Shown here piece after piece: positions 37,024 through 45,409 of a stretch of 64,000 nt of DNA. The stretch comes from Sphingobacteriales bacterium. Lineage in GTDB: Bacteria; Bacteroidota; Bacteroidia; Chitinophagales; JADIYW01. The first letter of the stretch is position 1. Each line of letters opens with the position of its first letter. The stretch is taken from NCBI GenBank assembly GCA_016721245.1, contig JADKIQ010000002.1, positions 124,001 to 188,000 on the forward strand, read 5' to 3'. A program made the position numbers and the translations under genes. Under the pieces are notes generated by a model. It was given only the letters and a program-made list of their open reading frames with translations, ran no database searches and was not told the DNA's origin.

Positions 37024-37091
37024 ATGAATTGAAGCAAAAATATCCGGTTTCCATAGATAAAGAAGTATTTGAGCGTTTAGTCAAAAAATAA
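36974..37091 (+). other. out-of-frame C-terminal tail of the PPIase gene
   Basis: In the frame one base away from the upstream ORF this reads RGYVVAAYQEYLEKKWIDEL and then a further 19 residues to a TAA at 37089-37091. The segment has the conserved C-terminal pattern of Bacteroidota SurA-like isomerases. It is either a real frameshift mutation, a sequencing or assembly error in a C homopolymer, or a programmed event, the last being least likely. Confidence 0.85.
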
Positions 37092-37180
37092 GCGCTTATT
37101 TCCGACGTTAAAAAACCTTAACTTACTAACAATCATTTCAATTTGATACAGATTTCGTTTTAATCTAGGCTTCATTTTCG

Positions 37181-37188
37181 TACATTTG
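37181..37188 (+). promoter_or_regulatory. putative -7 box (TACATTTG) for surA
   Basis: Exact TAnnTTTG match 16 bases before the ATG at 37205, in the 113-base spacer after the PPIase tail. A TTTCG at 37153-37157 could serve as a weak -33 element. Confidence 0.5.
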
Positions 37189-37204
37189 CATCTTAAATTA
37201 TACA

Positions 37205-38560
37205 ATGCAAAAATTATTCATATCTTTTCTGTTTTTACTGGGTATTCAAACTGCTTTTGCAGGTGACAGCACGAATGCGCCCAAAGGCTATTTGCTGGAT
37301 AAAGTGGACGCTATCGTCAATGATAAAATTATTCTTCGTTCCGATATTGAAAACCAATTGGATTTACTCAGTTTGCGTGGTGCGGATGAACAGCAAAACC
37401 GCTGTCAGTTGATGAAACAACTGGTATATAATAAAATTCTTACTACTCAGGCCATCAGCGACAGTTTACCGTTGGCGAATGAGGAAGTGGAAGACGAGTT
37501 AACCAGAAAAATAAATTACTTTATCAGTGTAGCAGGTTCACAGGAAGCATTTGAAGAATATTACCACAAAACGGTAGATCAAATCAAAGATGATTATCGT
37601 GAAGATATTAGAGAACAGATGCTGGCTGCCAGAATGAGAAATAAAATATTGGGTGATATTACAGTTACTCCATCAGAAGTAAAAGGATTCTTTGATAAAT
37701 TGTCAAAAGACAGTTTACCTTACTTCAATGCAACCATAGAATTACAACAAATCGTGATGAAACCACGTGTGTCTTTTGAACAGCAAAAATCAGCCAAAGA
37801 TAAAGCACAGGGAATTTTAGACAGAATCAGAAAAGGTGAAAATTTCGAATTATTAGCCAATTTGTATTCTGAAGATATTGGTTCTGCGCAACAAGGTGGT
37901 TTACTGGACTGGGCTCCGCGTGGCACCTATGTGAAAGAATTTGAAGGTGCGGCATTTAAACTGAAGGCAGGAGAAGTAAGCGATTTAGTGGAAACACCTT
38001 TCGGATTTCATATTATCGAAATGATAGAACGTCGTGGTGATATGATTCAGGTAAGACATATTTTGACTCGCCCACAATCTACCTCTAAAGATGCTGAATT
38101 TGCACAAAATAAATTGGATTCCGTTCGTTCAGATATCTTAAACAGCAAGATAACATTTTTCGATGCGGTAAAACAATATTCGCAGGATGCACAGTCTAAA
38201 GGTGTTGGCGGTTCTTTGTTAAATAATGAAACCGGAGGAACGGTGCTGGAAGTAAATAAAATTGATCCGAATTTATATTTACTGGTAGATACATTGTCTA
38301 TCGGAGGAATCACGCCGCCTGTAATGTTTCAGGGCGACGATGGCACACCTTCTTTCCGCATTGTAAAACTCGTTTCTAAATCAGAGCCGCATGTAGCCGA
38401 TATAAAAGTGGATTACGATAAAATGCAGAACGCGGCAAAATCAGATAAAGAAGAACAGGTATTGAATCGATGGTTTGAAAAAAACATGAAGAAAACCTAT
38501 TTGATGATTACCGACGATTATACCCAATGTGAAGAATTGCGTTCTGTTGTTACAAAATAA
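37205..38560 (+). CDS. surA: periplasmic chaperone/peptidylprolyl isomerase SurA
   Basis: A 451-residue periplasmic chaperone for outer-membrane proteins. A signal peptide ends near residue 19 (AFAG). The SurA N-terminal domain (about 28-165) opens with the DKVDAIVNDKIILRSDIE segment, and two parvulin domains follow (about 175-275 and 280-375), each with the GGLLDW- or GGSLLN-type loop. Length matches the family. Transcription likely continues into moxR, seven bases downstream. Its cargo would include the barrels encoded in this window. Confidence 0.92.
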   Translation: MQKLFISFLFLLGIQTAFAGDSTNAPKGYLLDKVDAIVNDKIILRSDIENQLDLLSLRGADEQQNRCQLMKQLVYNKILTTQAISDSLPLANEEVEDELTRKINYFISVAGSQEAFEEYYHKTVDQIKDDYREDIREQMLAARMRNKILGDITVTPSEVKGFFDKLSKDSLPYFNATIELQQIVMKPRVSFEQQKSAKDKAQGILDRIRKGENFELLANLYSEDIGSAQQGGLLDWAPRGTYVKEFEGAAFKLKAGEVSDLVETPFGFHIIEMIERRGDMIQVRHILTRPQSTSKDAEFAQNKLDSVRSDILNSKITFFDAVKQYSQDAQSKGVGGSLLNNETGGTVLEVNKIDPNLYLLVDTLSIGGITPPVMFQGDDGTPSFRIVKLVSKSEPHVADIKVDYDKMQNAAKSDKEEQVLNRWFEKNMKKTYLMITDDYTQCEELRSVVTK

Positions 38561-38566
38561 AATTAT

Positions 38567-39532
38567 ATGAGCCAGTTTACAAATGATGTAGAAGGAATAC
38601 AAAGCTTATCGACTTCCTATCAGCAATTGAGAAAGGAAATCAGTAAGGTCATCGTCGGACAGGACGATGTGGTAAAATATGTATTGTTGTCTATTTTTTG
38701 TGACAGCCACAGTTTGCTGGTAGGCGTTCCGGGATTGGCAAAAACATTGCTGGTAAAAACCGTTTCTGATGCGCTGGAATTAAATTTCAAACGCATTCAG
38801 TTTACGCCGGATTTAATGCCTTCAGATATTATTGGTGCGGAAGTATTGAATGAAAACCGTCAGTTTCAGTTTAACAGAGGACCGATTTTTGCAAATATAG
38901 TATTGGCGGATGAGATCAACAGAACGCCGCCGAAAACGCAATCAGCTTTGTTAGAAGCGATGCAGGAACGACAAGTAACGGCTGCAGGACAACAGCATTC
39001 GTTAGAACTGCCTTTCTTCGTACTGGCTACGCAAAACCCGATTGAACAGGAAGGAACCTATCCTTTACCGGAAGCTCAGCTCGACCGTTTTATGTTTAAC
39101 ATCGTGTTGGATTATCCAAGTTATGAAGAAGAATTACAGGTGGTGAAAACTACGACAACCGATAATCCTGCTTCAGTACACAAAATTATCGGTGCGAAAG
39201 AGATCATTGCGTACCAGCATTTAATTCGCCGTATGCCGATTGCGGATAATGTGGTGGAATATGCCGTGAAATTAGCTTCATCAACCAGACCGAATACCGC
39301 AAAAGCGGCTAAAATAGTAAATGAGTTTGTTGCCTGGGGCGCCGGTCCGCGTGCCTCACAATCCTTAGTGCTGGCTGCAAAAGGCCACGCTGCCATCAAC
39401 GGAAAATTCTCTCCGGATATGGAAGATGTACAAGCTGTAGCCTTGCCGATTCTTCGTCACCGTATTATAAAAAACTTCAAAGCCGAAGCCGAAGGCATGG
39501 GAATTGAAAAGATTATTGGGGAATTGTTGTAA
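38567..39532 (+). CDS. MoxR family AAA+ ATPase
   Basis: A 321-residue AAA+ ATPase of the MoxR type. The Walker A variant GVPGLAKT is near 58-65, Walker B is LADEINR near 114-120, the LLEAMQERQVT segment follows, and sensor and lid regions lie C-terminal. MoxR proteins act as chaperones that help assemble or activate partner complexes, often with DUF58 and VWA proteins. No DUF58 or VWA gene follows here. The gene begins seven bases after surA. A second, degraded copy of its last 17 codons lies at 40131. Confidence 0.93.
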   Translation: MSQFTNDVEGIQSLSTSYQQLRKEISKVIVGQDDVVKYVLLSIFCDSHSLLVGVPGLAKTLLVKTVSDALELNFKRIQFTPDLMPSDIIGAEVLNENRQFQFNRGPIFANIVLADEINRTPPKTQSALLEAMQERQVTAAGQQHSLELPFFVLATQNPIEQEGTYPLPEAQLDRFMFNIVLDYPSYEEELQVVKTTTTDNPASVHKIIGAKEIIAYQHLIRRMPIADNVVEYAVKLASSTRPNTAKAAKIVNEFVAWGAGPRASQSLVLAAKGHAAINGKFSPDMEDVQAVALPILRHRIIKNFKAEAEGMGIEKIIGELL

Positions 39533-39542
39533 TTCTTCGACA

Positions 39543-39577
39543 AGCTCAATATTGCGAGGAACGAAGCAATCTGTTCG
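39543..39577. repeat. remnant of a dispersed GCGAGGAACGAAGCAAT-type repeat
   Basis: The segment holds ATTGCGAGGAACGAAGCAAT, whose ends ATTGC and GCAAT are inverted. It recalls the ATTGCGAGGA...GAAGCAATCT elements dispersed in many bacterial genomes. It lies 10-45 bases after the moxR stop. Identity is from memory and unverified. Confidence 0.5.
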
Positions 39578-39646
39578 ATTTATTTTTTCAAGTTTAATAT
39601 GGTGATTCATTGGAATATTAGCTAAATTTAATTGAAAATAGAACGA

Positions 39647-40048
39647 ATGAAAAAGTTAATATTTATCTTATCAGCCATTTTTGCAATCCTTTTAAGTTCT
39701 TGTAAAAAAGAAACTTCAGATTCAAAACCTAATATAGTTGGGTTTTGGAAAGGTCAGTATAGCGACCAATTTGGAACTACACCAAATAGAAATTATGTAT
39801 TTTTTAAATTTTCCAGTGATGGATCAATGATAGAATATTTTGGAGTAGATACTATTACAACTAGCTTAACAACTCAACAAACATACACAGTAACTAATGA
39901 TACTATTGTAGAATGGGAAAGTGATTATACAGGTACTGGAAGTACTTATGCGTATCGTTTAGTCATCAGAAATTTGACAACGTTGGTAGGCAGCCGTGGC
40001 GATTATCCAAATAATAATGACACGAAATTATTTCTTACAAAACAATAG
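39647..40048 (+). CDS. hypothetical small lipoprotein
   Basis: A 133-residue lipoprotein: signal peptide with lipobox LLSSC (Cys19), a Lys/Glu/Ser-rich linker, then a small beta-rich domain beginning with a GFWKGQYSD segment, as in lipocalin-like or META-type stress proteins. The ATG at 39647 is preferred over a TTG at 39632. It sits between the intact moxR gene and a degraded copy of the moxR 3' end, in a region with repeat remnants, so it looks like an insertion. Function unknown. Confidence 0.65.
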   Translation: MKKLIFILSAIFAILLSSCKKETSDSKPNIVGFWKGQYSDQFGTTPNRNYVFFKFSSDGSMIEYFGVDTITTSLTTQQTYTVTNDTIVEWESDYTGTGSTYAYRLVIRNLTTLVGSRGDYPNNNDTKLFLTKQ

Positions 40049-40111
40049 ATTTATTAGCAGTTTGCATCGTATTTGACAACCATATTGTAAAATAATATTG
40101 AACCAAAACGA

Positions 40112-40130
40112 AGCTCAGTAGGAGCGACCT
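40112..40130. repeat. short GTAGGAGCGACCT-type repeat remnant
   Basis: The segment GCTCAGTAGGAGCGACCT contains the inverted pair GCTC/GAGC around a 5-base loop. It resembles the GTAGGGATGACCT family of dispersed repeats seen in Bacteroidota. It abuts the moxR 3' fragment. Family membership is from memory. Confidence 0.4.
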
Positions 40131-40186
40131 GAAATTTCAAAGCAGAAGGTGTAGGAATTGAAAAGATTATCGGGGAGTTGTTGTAA
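40131..40186 (+). pseudogene. fragment of a MoxR ATPase gene, last 17 codons
   Basis: The frame starting at 40133 encodes NFKAEGVGIEKIIGELL and a stop at 40184-40186, matching the end of the intact MoxR (39476-39532) except for two missing codons and one Met-to-Val change. Third-position differences (ATT/ATC, GAA/GAG) show that the two copies have drifted. Homology stops sharply at the upstream edge, where the repeat remnant begins. It is probably the relic of a duplication or of recombination with a homologous moxR. Confidence 0.75.
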
Positions 40187-40215
40187 ATACTTATTAGTGT
40201 TGAATAGCAATTGAG

Positions 40216-40510
40216 TTAAATATTGTCTCTTCTTTCAGAATACTTTATATATTTTTTTCCAAATTCAAGTTCTAAAATCAGCCTTAGTAATGCAGGATAA
40301 GCAAACCAATATTTATTTTAAAGTTGACACCTAACATAGTTATCAATTCTATCAGTGTCCTGTATGGAATTCATCTAATTCAGACTATATCATGAAGTTC
40401 CTCAAGTGTTTTTCAAAAATCAATAATTTAGTATTTATGAAAATCAAATAATTCTTTCAATTCTTCTTTTAAAATTTTTTTAAAGAATTAATTTGTTCGG
40501 CAAAGCAAAA
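40216..40510 (-). pseudogene. degraded protein-coding gene, family unknown
   Basis: On the minus strand one frame reads FCFAEQINSLKKILKEELKE and continues with LFDFHKY, then four stops (TAA, TGA, TGA, TGA) with protein-like text between them (IIDF, KTLEELHDIV, IR, IPYRTLIELITMLGVNFK). After a one-base shift in an A run it continues NKYWFAYPALLRLILELEF and on to a final TAA at 40216-40218. All four stops are one C-to-T step from Gln or Arg codons. The piece is about 95 codons; I do not recognise the family. It may be chance, but composition and continuity suggest a real relic. Confidence 0.4.
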
Positions 40511-40569
40511 TTATAATATGTAATGAATATCTACTCGTTATCTTCAAAGTAAGTACTTAGAATAAAGAT

Positions 40570-42360
40570 TTAATCATTCAACTTCAACACCGCCATAAAT
40601 GCTTCCTGCGGAACTTCTACGTTACCTACCTGACGCATACGTTTCTTACCTTTCTTTTGTTTTTCCAGTAATTTACGTTTACGCGAAATATCACCACCAT
40701 AACATTTTGCGGTTACATCTTTACGCATCGCGGAAATCGTTTCGCGGGCAATAATTTTGGCACCAATGGCCGCCTGTATGGCAATGACGAACTGCTGACG
40801 GGGAATCAGTTCTTTCAGTTTTTCGCACAAACGGCTGCCAAAGCTGTAGGCTTTGCTTCTGTGTATTAAAGCGGAAAAAGCATCCACATTATCGCCGTTT
40901 AATTTGATATCCAGTTTCACCAAATCACTTTCTCTGAAATCGTGCATGTGATAATCGAAACTTGCATAACCTTTTGAAATGGATTTTAAATTATCATAGA
41001 AATCGAATACAATTTCCGCCAGCGGCATTTCAAATTGCAGTTCAATTTTAGTAGGAGATAAGTATACCTGATTTTTCAAAATACCACGTTTGTCCATACA
41101 TAATTTCATCAATGCACCCACATATTCAGGTTTAGTAATCAGCTGCGCTTTGATGTACGGCTCTTCTACGTAATCTATAAATGTAGGATCCGGTAAATCG
41201 GAAGGGTTGTTAACCGTCAGTTTTTCACCTTGCTTGGTGTAACAAAAATAGGTTACGTTCGGTACAGTCGTGATGATGGTCATATCATACTCGCGTTCCA
41301 GACGTTCCTGTATAATTTCCAGATGCAGCAATCCTAAGAAACCGCATCGGAAACCAAAGCCCAAGGCCAGCGATGTTTCAGGCTCCCAGACTAAAGAAGC
41401 ATCATTTAATTGTAGCTTTTCAAGGGAGTCTCTCAACTCTTCAAAATCATCATTGTCTATCGGATAAATTCCGGCAAATACCATCGGCTTCACATCTTCA
41501 AACCCTTTGATACTGTCGGCGCAAGGTCTGTTTACGTGTGTAATTGTATCACCCACTTTTATCTCTTTCGACACTTTAATACCTGTAATGATATAGCCGA
41601 TATCGCCGGCTTTTACTTCGCTCTTAGGTTCAGGCGTCATGCGCATAATGCCCACTTCGTCTGCAAAATATTCTTTTTCCGTATTGACAAATTTTACTTT
41701 ATCGCCTTTTTTAATAGTGCCATTTAAAACACGGAAATAGGCAATTACTCCTCTGAATTGATTGAAAACCGAATCAAAAATTAAAGCCTGTAAAGGTTCT
41801 GTTTCACTGCCTTTAGGAGCCGGAATTCTTTTGATTACTTCGGGTAAAATCAAATCCACACCAAGTCCTGTTTTTCCGCTTGCCTCTAAAATATCTTCGT
41901 GTTTACAGCCAATTAAATCTACTATCTGATCTTTTACTTCTTCTATCATCGCACCATCCATATCAATCTTGTTGATGATAGGAATAATTTCCAGTCCGTT
42001 TTCAATGGCCAGGTATAAATTCGAAATGGTTTGTGCCTGAATTCCCTGCGTGGCATCAACGAGTAAAAGAGCACCTTCGCAGGCAGCTAAGGAACGTGAA
42101 ACCTCATAGGAGAAATCGACGTGTCCGGGAGTATCTATTAAATTGAAAATGTATTTCTTGCCTTCATACATATAATCCATCTGTATGGCATGGCTTTTAA
42201 TCGTGATACCGCGTTCGCGCTCCAGATCCATGTCGTCCAGAGTCTGCGCCTGCAAATCTCTGTCAGATACAGTATTGGTCAGTTGTAACAAACGGTCAGC
42301 CAGAGTGCTTTTACCGTGGTCAATATGTGCTATAATAGAGAAATTCCTAATATTTTCCAT
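40570..42360 (-). CDS. lepA: elongation factor 4 (LepA)
   Basis: A 596-residue translational GTPase, which helps ribosomes under stress and in subunit maturation. The P-loop AHIDHGKST is near 12-20, followed by RGITIKSHA, DTPGHVDFSYEV and NKIDM, then the EF4-specific C-terminal domain ending at AALKLND-type sequence. It lacks EF-G domain IV. Length is normal (about 600). Its ATG lies four bases after a TATTTTTG box, so the message may be leaderless. Confidence 0.96.
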   Translation of the reverse strand: MENIRNFSIIAHIDHGKSTLADRLLQLTNTVSDRDLQAQTLDDMDLERERGITIKSHAIQMDYMYEGKKYIFNLIDTPGHVDFSYEVSRSLAACEGALLLVDATQGIQAQTISNLYLAIENGLEIIPIINKIDMDGAMIEEVKDQIVDLIGCKHEDILEASGKTGLGVDLILPEVIKRIPAPKGSETEPLQALIFDSVFNQFRGVIAYFRVLNGTIKKGDKVKFVNTEKEYFADEVGIMRMTPEPKSEVKAGDIGYIITGIKVSKEIKVGDTITHVNRPCADSIKGFEDVKPMVFAGIYPIDNDDFEELRDSLEKLQLNDASLVWEPETSLALGFGFRCGFLGLLHLEIIQERLEREYDMTIITTVPNVTYFCYTKQGEKLTVNNPSDLPDPTFIDYVEEPYIKAQLITKPEYVGALMKLCMDKRGILKNQVYLSPTKIELQFEMPLAEIVFDFYDNLKSISKGYASFDYHMHDFRESDLVKLDIKLNGDNVDAFSALIHRSKAYSFGSRLCEKLKELIPRQQFVIAIQAAIGAKIIARETISAMRKDVTAKCYGGDISRKRKLLEKQKKGKKRMRQVGNVEVPQEAFMAVLKLND

Positions 42361-42364
42361 GGCG

Positions 42365-42372
42365 CAAAAATA
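42365..42372 (-). promoter_or_regulatory. putative -7 box (TATTTTTG) directly before lepA
   Basis: On the minus strand an exact TAnnTTTG match, followed by CGCC and then the lepA ATG. The spacing suggests transcription begins at or near the start codon. Confidence 0.5.
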
Positions 42373-42423
42373 CGGATATTCGATGTATTCTTGTAATGCT
42401 AAATAATTTATTAATGCAAACGC

Positions 42424-43320
42424 TTATGGCACTTTTGCAGAAGGAATAAGAGATGGTGCCGGATTTGTTGACAGTGCAGGTGATTCATTTACTTTCGGAA
42501 CAAGCTTCTTTTTTTTGATGGTATACACAATTCCGAAGTGAGGCTGAAAACCCAAGTTTCCCTGATAGGAAAAGGCTGCATCAAAACCAACACCTTGTTT
42601 CAGTAGTACACCCAGCCCAAACGTTCCGGTCACAGGGTCTGTGGCAAGTCCGGCTCGGAAACTTACAATGTCTTTTAACGTGTATTCAACACCGGCACGA
42701 AAGATTACTTTATTTTTTAAATCTTTATCTATCTGCGCGGAAATAAAAAACTTTTTGACAGCTTCATAAGTAATGCCCAAACGGAAAAGAGTAGGTACTT
42801 TTTCACCGGTAGCTCGGTCTACATAAATCTTTAAGGGGTTATATACATGAAATGCGATAGATAATTCATCTATGGGTCTTGAAAATAAACCCATTTCAAA
42901 AGTGACATAATTTTTAGAACCATAGCCGCTTATTTTTGTATTCAGATAATCTAACTGAACACCAAGCGACATCCATTTTGCCAGTTTAATGGCATAGGAC
43001 AAACCCACTTTTTTATCATTAAAAAGGCTGTATCCAAAATAATTTACAGATACACCAATAGTGCCTCCTTTTTTTACAGGCATGGCAAAAATACCGGATA
43101 TATTGCTTACGCCTTGTCCTATAAAAACTGGGGCATAATATATGCCAAAGGAAGGACGATCCAGGTAAGCACCTGCAGCCTGATTGTTATAAGCAGAATA
43201 TACATTAACCATACTGACAGAACTCATACCCATACCCACTTGTCGTGCACCTGCTATTCTCAAATCGCCAATAGCATACGCAGACGGAGAAATGTATAGT
43301 ACCGTCATCACAAAAATCAA
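42424..43320 (-). CDS. outer-membrane barrel protein, PorV/FadL-like
   Basis: About 298 residues of a secreted barrel-like protein. A signal sequence ends at SAYA, then the mature start has the ARQVGMGMSSVSMVNVYSAY pattern of the PorV/UPF0164 group, followed by alternating beta strands ending in a Pro/Ser-rich tail. It probably sits in the outer membrane; its role is not known. The TTG at 43320 gives a signal peptide with no basic residues. The frame continues upstream through RKNIFR, so the real start may be an ATT or ATC near 43344-43339. Confidence 0.6.
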   Translation of the reverse strand: MIFVMTVLYISPSAYAIGDLRIAGARQVGMGMSSVSMVNVYSAYNNQAAGAYLDRPSFGIYYAPVFIGQGVSNISGIFAMPVKKGGTIGVSVNYFGYSLFNDKKVGLSYAIKLAKWMSLGVQLDYLNTKISGYGSKNYVTFEMGLFSRPIDELSIAFHVYNPLKIYVDRATGEKVPTLFRLGITYEAVKKFFISAQIDKDLKNKVIFRAGVEYTLKDIVSFRAGLATDPVTGTFGLGVLLKQGVGFDAAFSYQGNLGFQPHFGIVYTIKKKKLVPKVNESPALSTNPAPSLIPSAKVP

Positions 43321-43545
43321 CCTGAATATATTCTTTCTGATAATTAATTGCGTTTTATCAATCCCAAATTAACTAAACTTTTTGCTTAAAGCAAAGCGAC
43401 TACCAAGATACAATTTATATCAGAAAATATTAATTGGCATTAAAGTTGTGAATGCTATCTTAATACAATAATGTGGAAAACTTTGCGTATTAATAGAGGT
43501 ATAAAATATCACTTTTGTTTCAATGATTTTGAAAGCATTACACAT

Positions 43546-44697
43546 ATGAAAAAAACACTCATTACAATTACTATTTTATTTTCCCTTTGTAAGGGAACAT
43601 TTGCAGCTTTTTTATTGCACAATGATTATTCTTATTTGCAGGAAATTACGTTTGAATTATATACCGATGAGGTGCCGGCATACAAAGTTCCGGAACAAAT
43701 TAAATCGGTAGAAGAGACCCTGATGTTTGAAGTGCTGCATGCTACATGGAAAGATAAGCATTGGGTGGCCTACACATTGAATAAGAATTTGCTGGGTACG
43801 TTTAAAGTTGGCCAGCCGTCTTTGATGGATAATGGCAACACCAAAAAAATATTTTTTGTGGCTGCTTTTCCCGGTTCTGTTGGCGGACTTGATTTATACA
43901 CTGCAGAATATTCAAATGGTGTTTGGGGCAAACCAAAAAACTTAGGCAAAGCAATAAACACCACAAATAATGAATCAAACCCCGGATTACTGAATGACCA
44001 TACGTTGACATATTCATCCGGCGGTATTATTAAAAAACTGGATTTAAATACCTTAAAAGTAGTTGATCTGGAAGAAACCAATGTGAGTGATAAAAAAATT
44101 ACAGAAACGATTTCAAATAACACGGAAAAGAAAAAAGATCAGGAAATAGTATCTGCCATCGGCGATAATTCTACCGCTGCACCAACAGGAAATACCTCAC
44201 CAACTACGAATGATTACGGCGCAATAGGAGATAATTCAACTGCAGCTCCGGCAAGCACAGAATTTGAAGGAAAAGGCATGATGAAAAATCAAACACGTAC
44301 TTCAAATGACCAGATAGTGTTGCAGGAAAAAATAAATAAAGAAGTGGTTCAGCAGACTCCAAAAGCACCACAGAATACAACTGTTGCAAATGTAAACGTA
44401 CAGGCACAAACACCTGCCAGTACACAAAATTTCAATGTACAGTCATTGGGTGTTCAATCACGTGATGCCATGCTGGCAAAATATAAAGCAGCTATTCAGT
44501 TAGGCGCGTTCTCCGTACCAAAATGGGAGCAGATTGAACCATTGTCTAAATATGGTAAAATAGTAACGTATAAAAATGATAATGGCGTGAATGTTGTCTG
44601 GATAGTTGGATTTGCTAACCGTGCCGCCGCTGAAGCAGTGTTGCCGCAGGTAAAAGCAACACCGGGCTTTGAAAATGCATACGTCACCGGTAAATAA
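43546..44697 (+). CDS. secreted protein with PD40-like and SPOR-like parts
   Basis: A 383-residue exported protein. A signal peptide ends near residue 21 (FAAF). Residues about 85-165 match a PD40/WD40-like propeller blade (GGLDLYTAEYSNGVWGKPKN then LGKAINTTNNESNPGL), as in OmpA-linked Bacteroidota proteins. A low-complexity linker follows, with AIGDNSTAAP twice. The end (about 310-383) is SPOR-like, with YKAAIQLGAF and a VVWIVGFANRAAAEAVLP strand-helix. SPOR domains bind denuded peptidoglycan at division sites. The ATG at 43546 begins the signal peptide. Closed by the terminator at 44716. Confidence 0.75.
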   Translation: MKKTLITITILFSLCKGTFAAFLLHNDYSYLQEITFELYTDEVPAYKVPEQIKSVEETLMFEVLHATWKDKHWVAYTLNKNLLGTFKVGQPSLMDNGNTKKIFFVAAFPGSVGGLDLYTAEYSNGVWGKPKNLGKAINTTNNESNPGLLNDHTLTYSSGGIIKKLDLNTLKVVDLEETNVSDKKITETISNNTEKKKDQEIVSAIGDNSTAAPTGNTSPTTNDYGAIGDNSTAAPASTEFEGKGMMKNQTRTSNDQIVLQEKINKEVVQQTPKAPQNTTVANVNVQAQTPASTQNFNVQSLGVQSRDAMLAKYKAAIQLGAFSVPKWEQIEPLSKYGKIVTYKNDNGVNVVWIVGFANRAAAEAVLPQVKATPGFENAYVTGK

Positions 44698-44715
44698 AAG
44701 AACAAAAGAATAAAT

Positions 44716-44750
44716 AAAAAAAAGGTTGACATTAATGTCAACCTTTTTTT
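44716..44750. terminator. bidirectional terminator between the SPOR-like gene and the kinase gene
   Basis: A near-perfect palindrome centred at 44733/44734: GGTTGACATT pairs with AATGTCAACC, flanked by runs of A before and T after. It can end transcription from both converging genes. Confidence 0.88.
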
Positions 44751-44770
44751 ATGAGTATAATTTATTTTAA

Positions 44771-45409
44771 TTAAAACAAACCAAATAATTCTGCATCAAT
44801 CTTTTCTACCACTTTACTGAAATCACCTTGTTTGTCTGCATAATTTAAATCATCTACATTAATCACTAACAAAGGCCCTTCTTTATAATTCTCAATCCAA
44901 TTGTCGTAGTATTGATTCAGCTGTTTCAAATAATCTAAACGGATATTGTCTTCATAAGCACGGCCTCTGCGTTCAATTTGTCCTACCAGTGTTCCGAGCG
45001 AAGCCTTCAGGTAAATCAGTAAGTCCGGAGAATTTACTTTTTTGCTGATGGTTCTGAAAAAACTGATATAATTTTCAAAATCACGTGTGCTCATCAAGCC
45101 CATCTCATGTAAATTGGGAGCAAAAATATGAGCATCTTCGTAAATGGTTCTGTCTTGAATAACAATCTGACTGCCTTCCTGAATTTCCACCAACTGGCGT
45201 AAACGGCTGTTGAGGAAATAAATCTGCAGGTTGAATGACCAGCGTGGCATATCCTGATAAAAATCGTTCAGGTACGGATTGTTTTCTACATCTTCAAATC
45301 GTGCTTCCCAGTTATAATGTTTGGCTAATTTTTCTGTCAGTGTAGTTTTTCCGGAACCGATGTTGCCGGCCACAGCAATGTGTTTTAATTGTTTTTTTTG
45401 TTTTGCCAC
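44771..45409 (-). CDS. deoxynucleoside kinase
   Basis: A 212-residue kinase of the deoxyadenosine/deoxyguanosine kinase family, which phosphorylates deoxynucleosides for salvage. The P-loop GNIGSGKTT is at 15-23, the substrate-binding Glu lies in FEDVENNPYL, and the DRTIYEDAHIFA segment matches the DRS motif plus substrate contacts. The LID-type RRGRAYED segment is near 148. It begins with GTG at 45409. The exact base preference cannot be told from sequence. Confidence 0.9.
   Translation of the reverse strand: MAKQKKQLKHIAVAGNIGSGKTTLTEKLAKHYNWEARFEDVENNPYLNDFYQDMPRWSFNLQIYFLNSRLRQLVEIQEGSQIVIQDRTIYEDAHIFAPNLHEMGLMSTRDFENYISFFRTISKKVNSPDLLIYLKASLGTLVGQIERRGRAYEDNIRLDYLKQLNQYYDNWIENYKEGPLLVINVDDLNYADKQGDFSKVVEKIDAELFGLF

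Larger units (their letters stand above)
40049..40569. other. 520-base gene-poor scar between the small lipoprotein and lepA
   Basis: This spacer holds no intact gene. From left to right it contains AT-rich sequence, a short repeat remnant (40112-40130), the moxR 3' fragment (40131-40186) and a degraded minus-strand reading frame (40216-40510). The rest is AT-rich with no clear hairpin. Confidence 0.7.

Noticed and set aside
40216..40510. TGA read as a sense codon in the degraded minus-strand gene
   Set aside because: Many intact genes in the window use TGA as a stop, and the segment also has a TAA and a frameshift, so decay is simpler than recoding.
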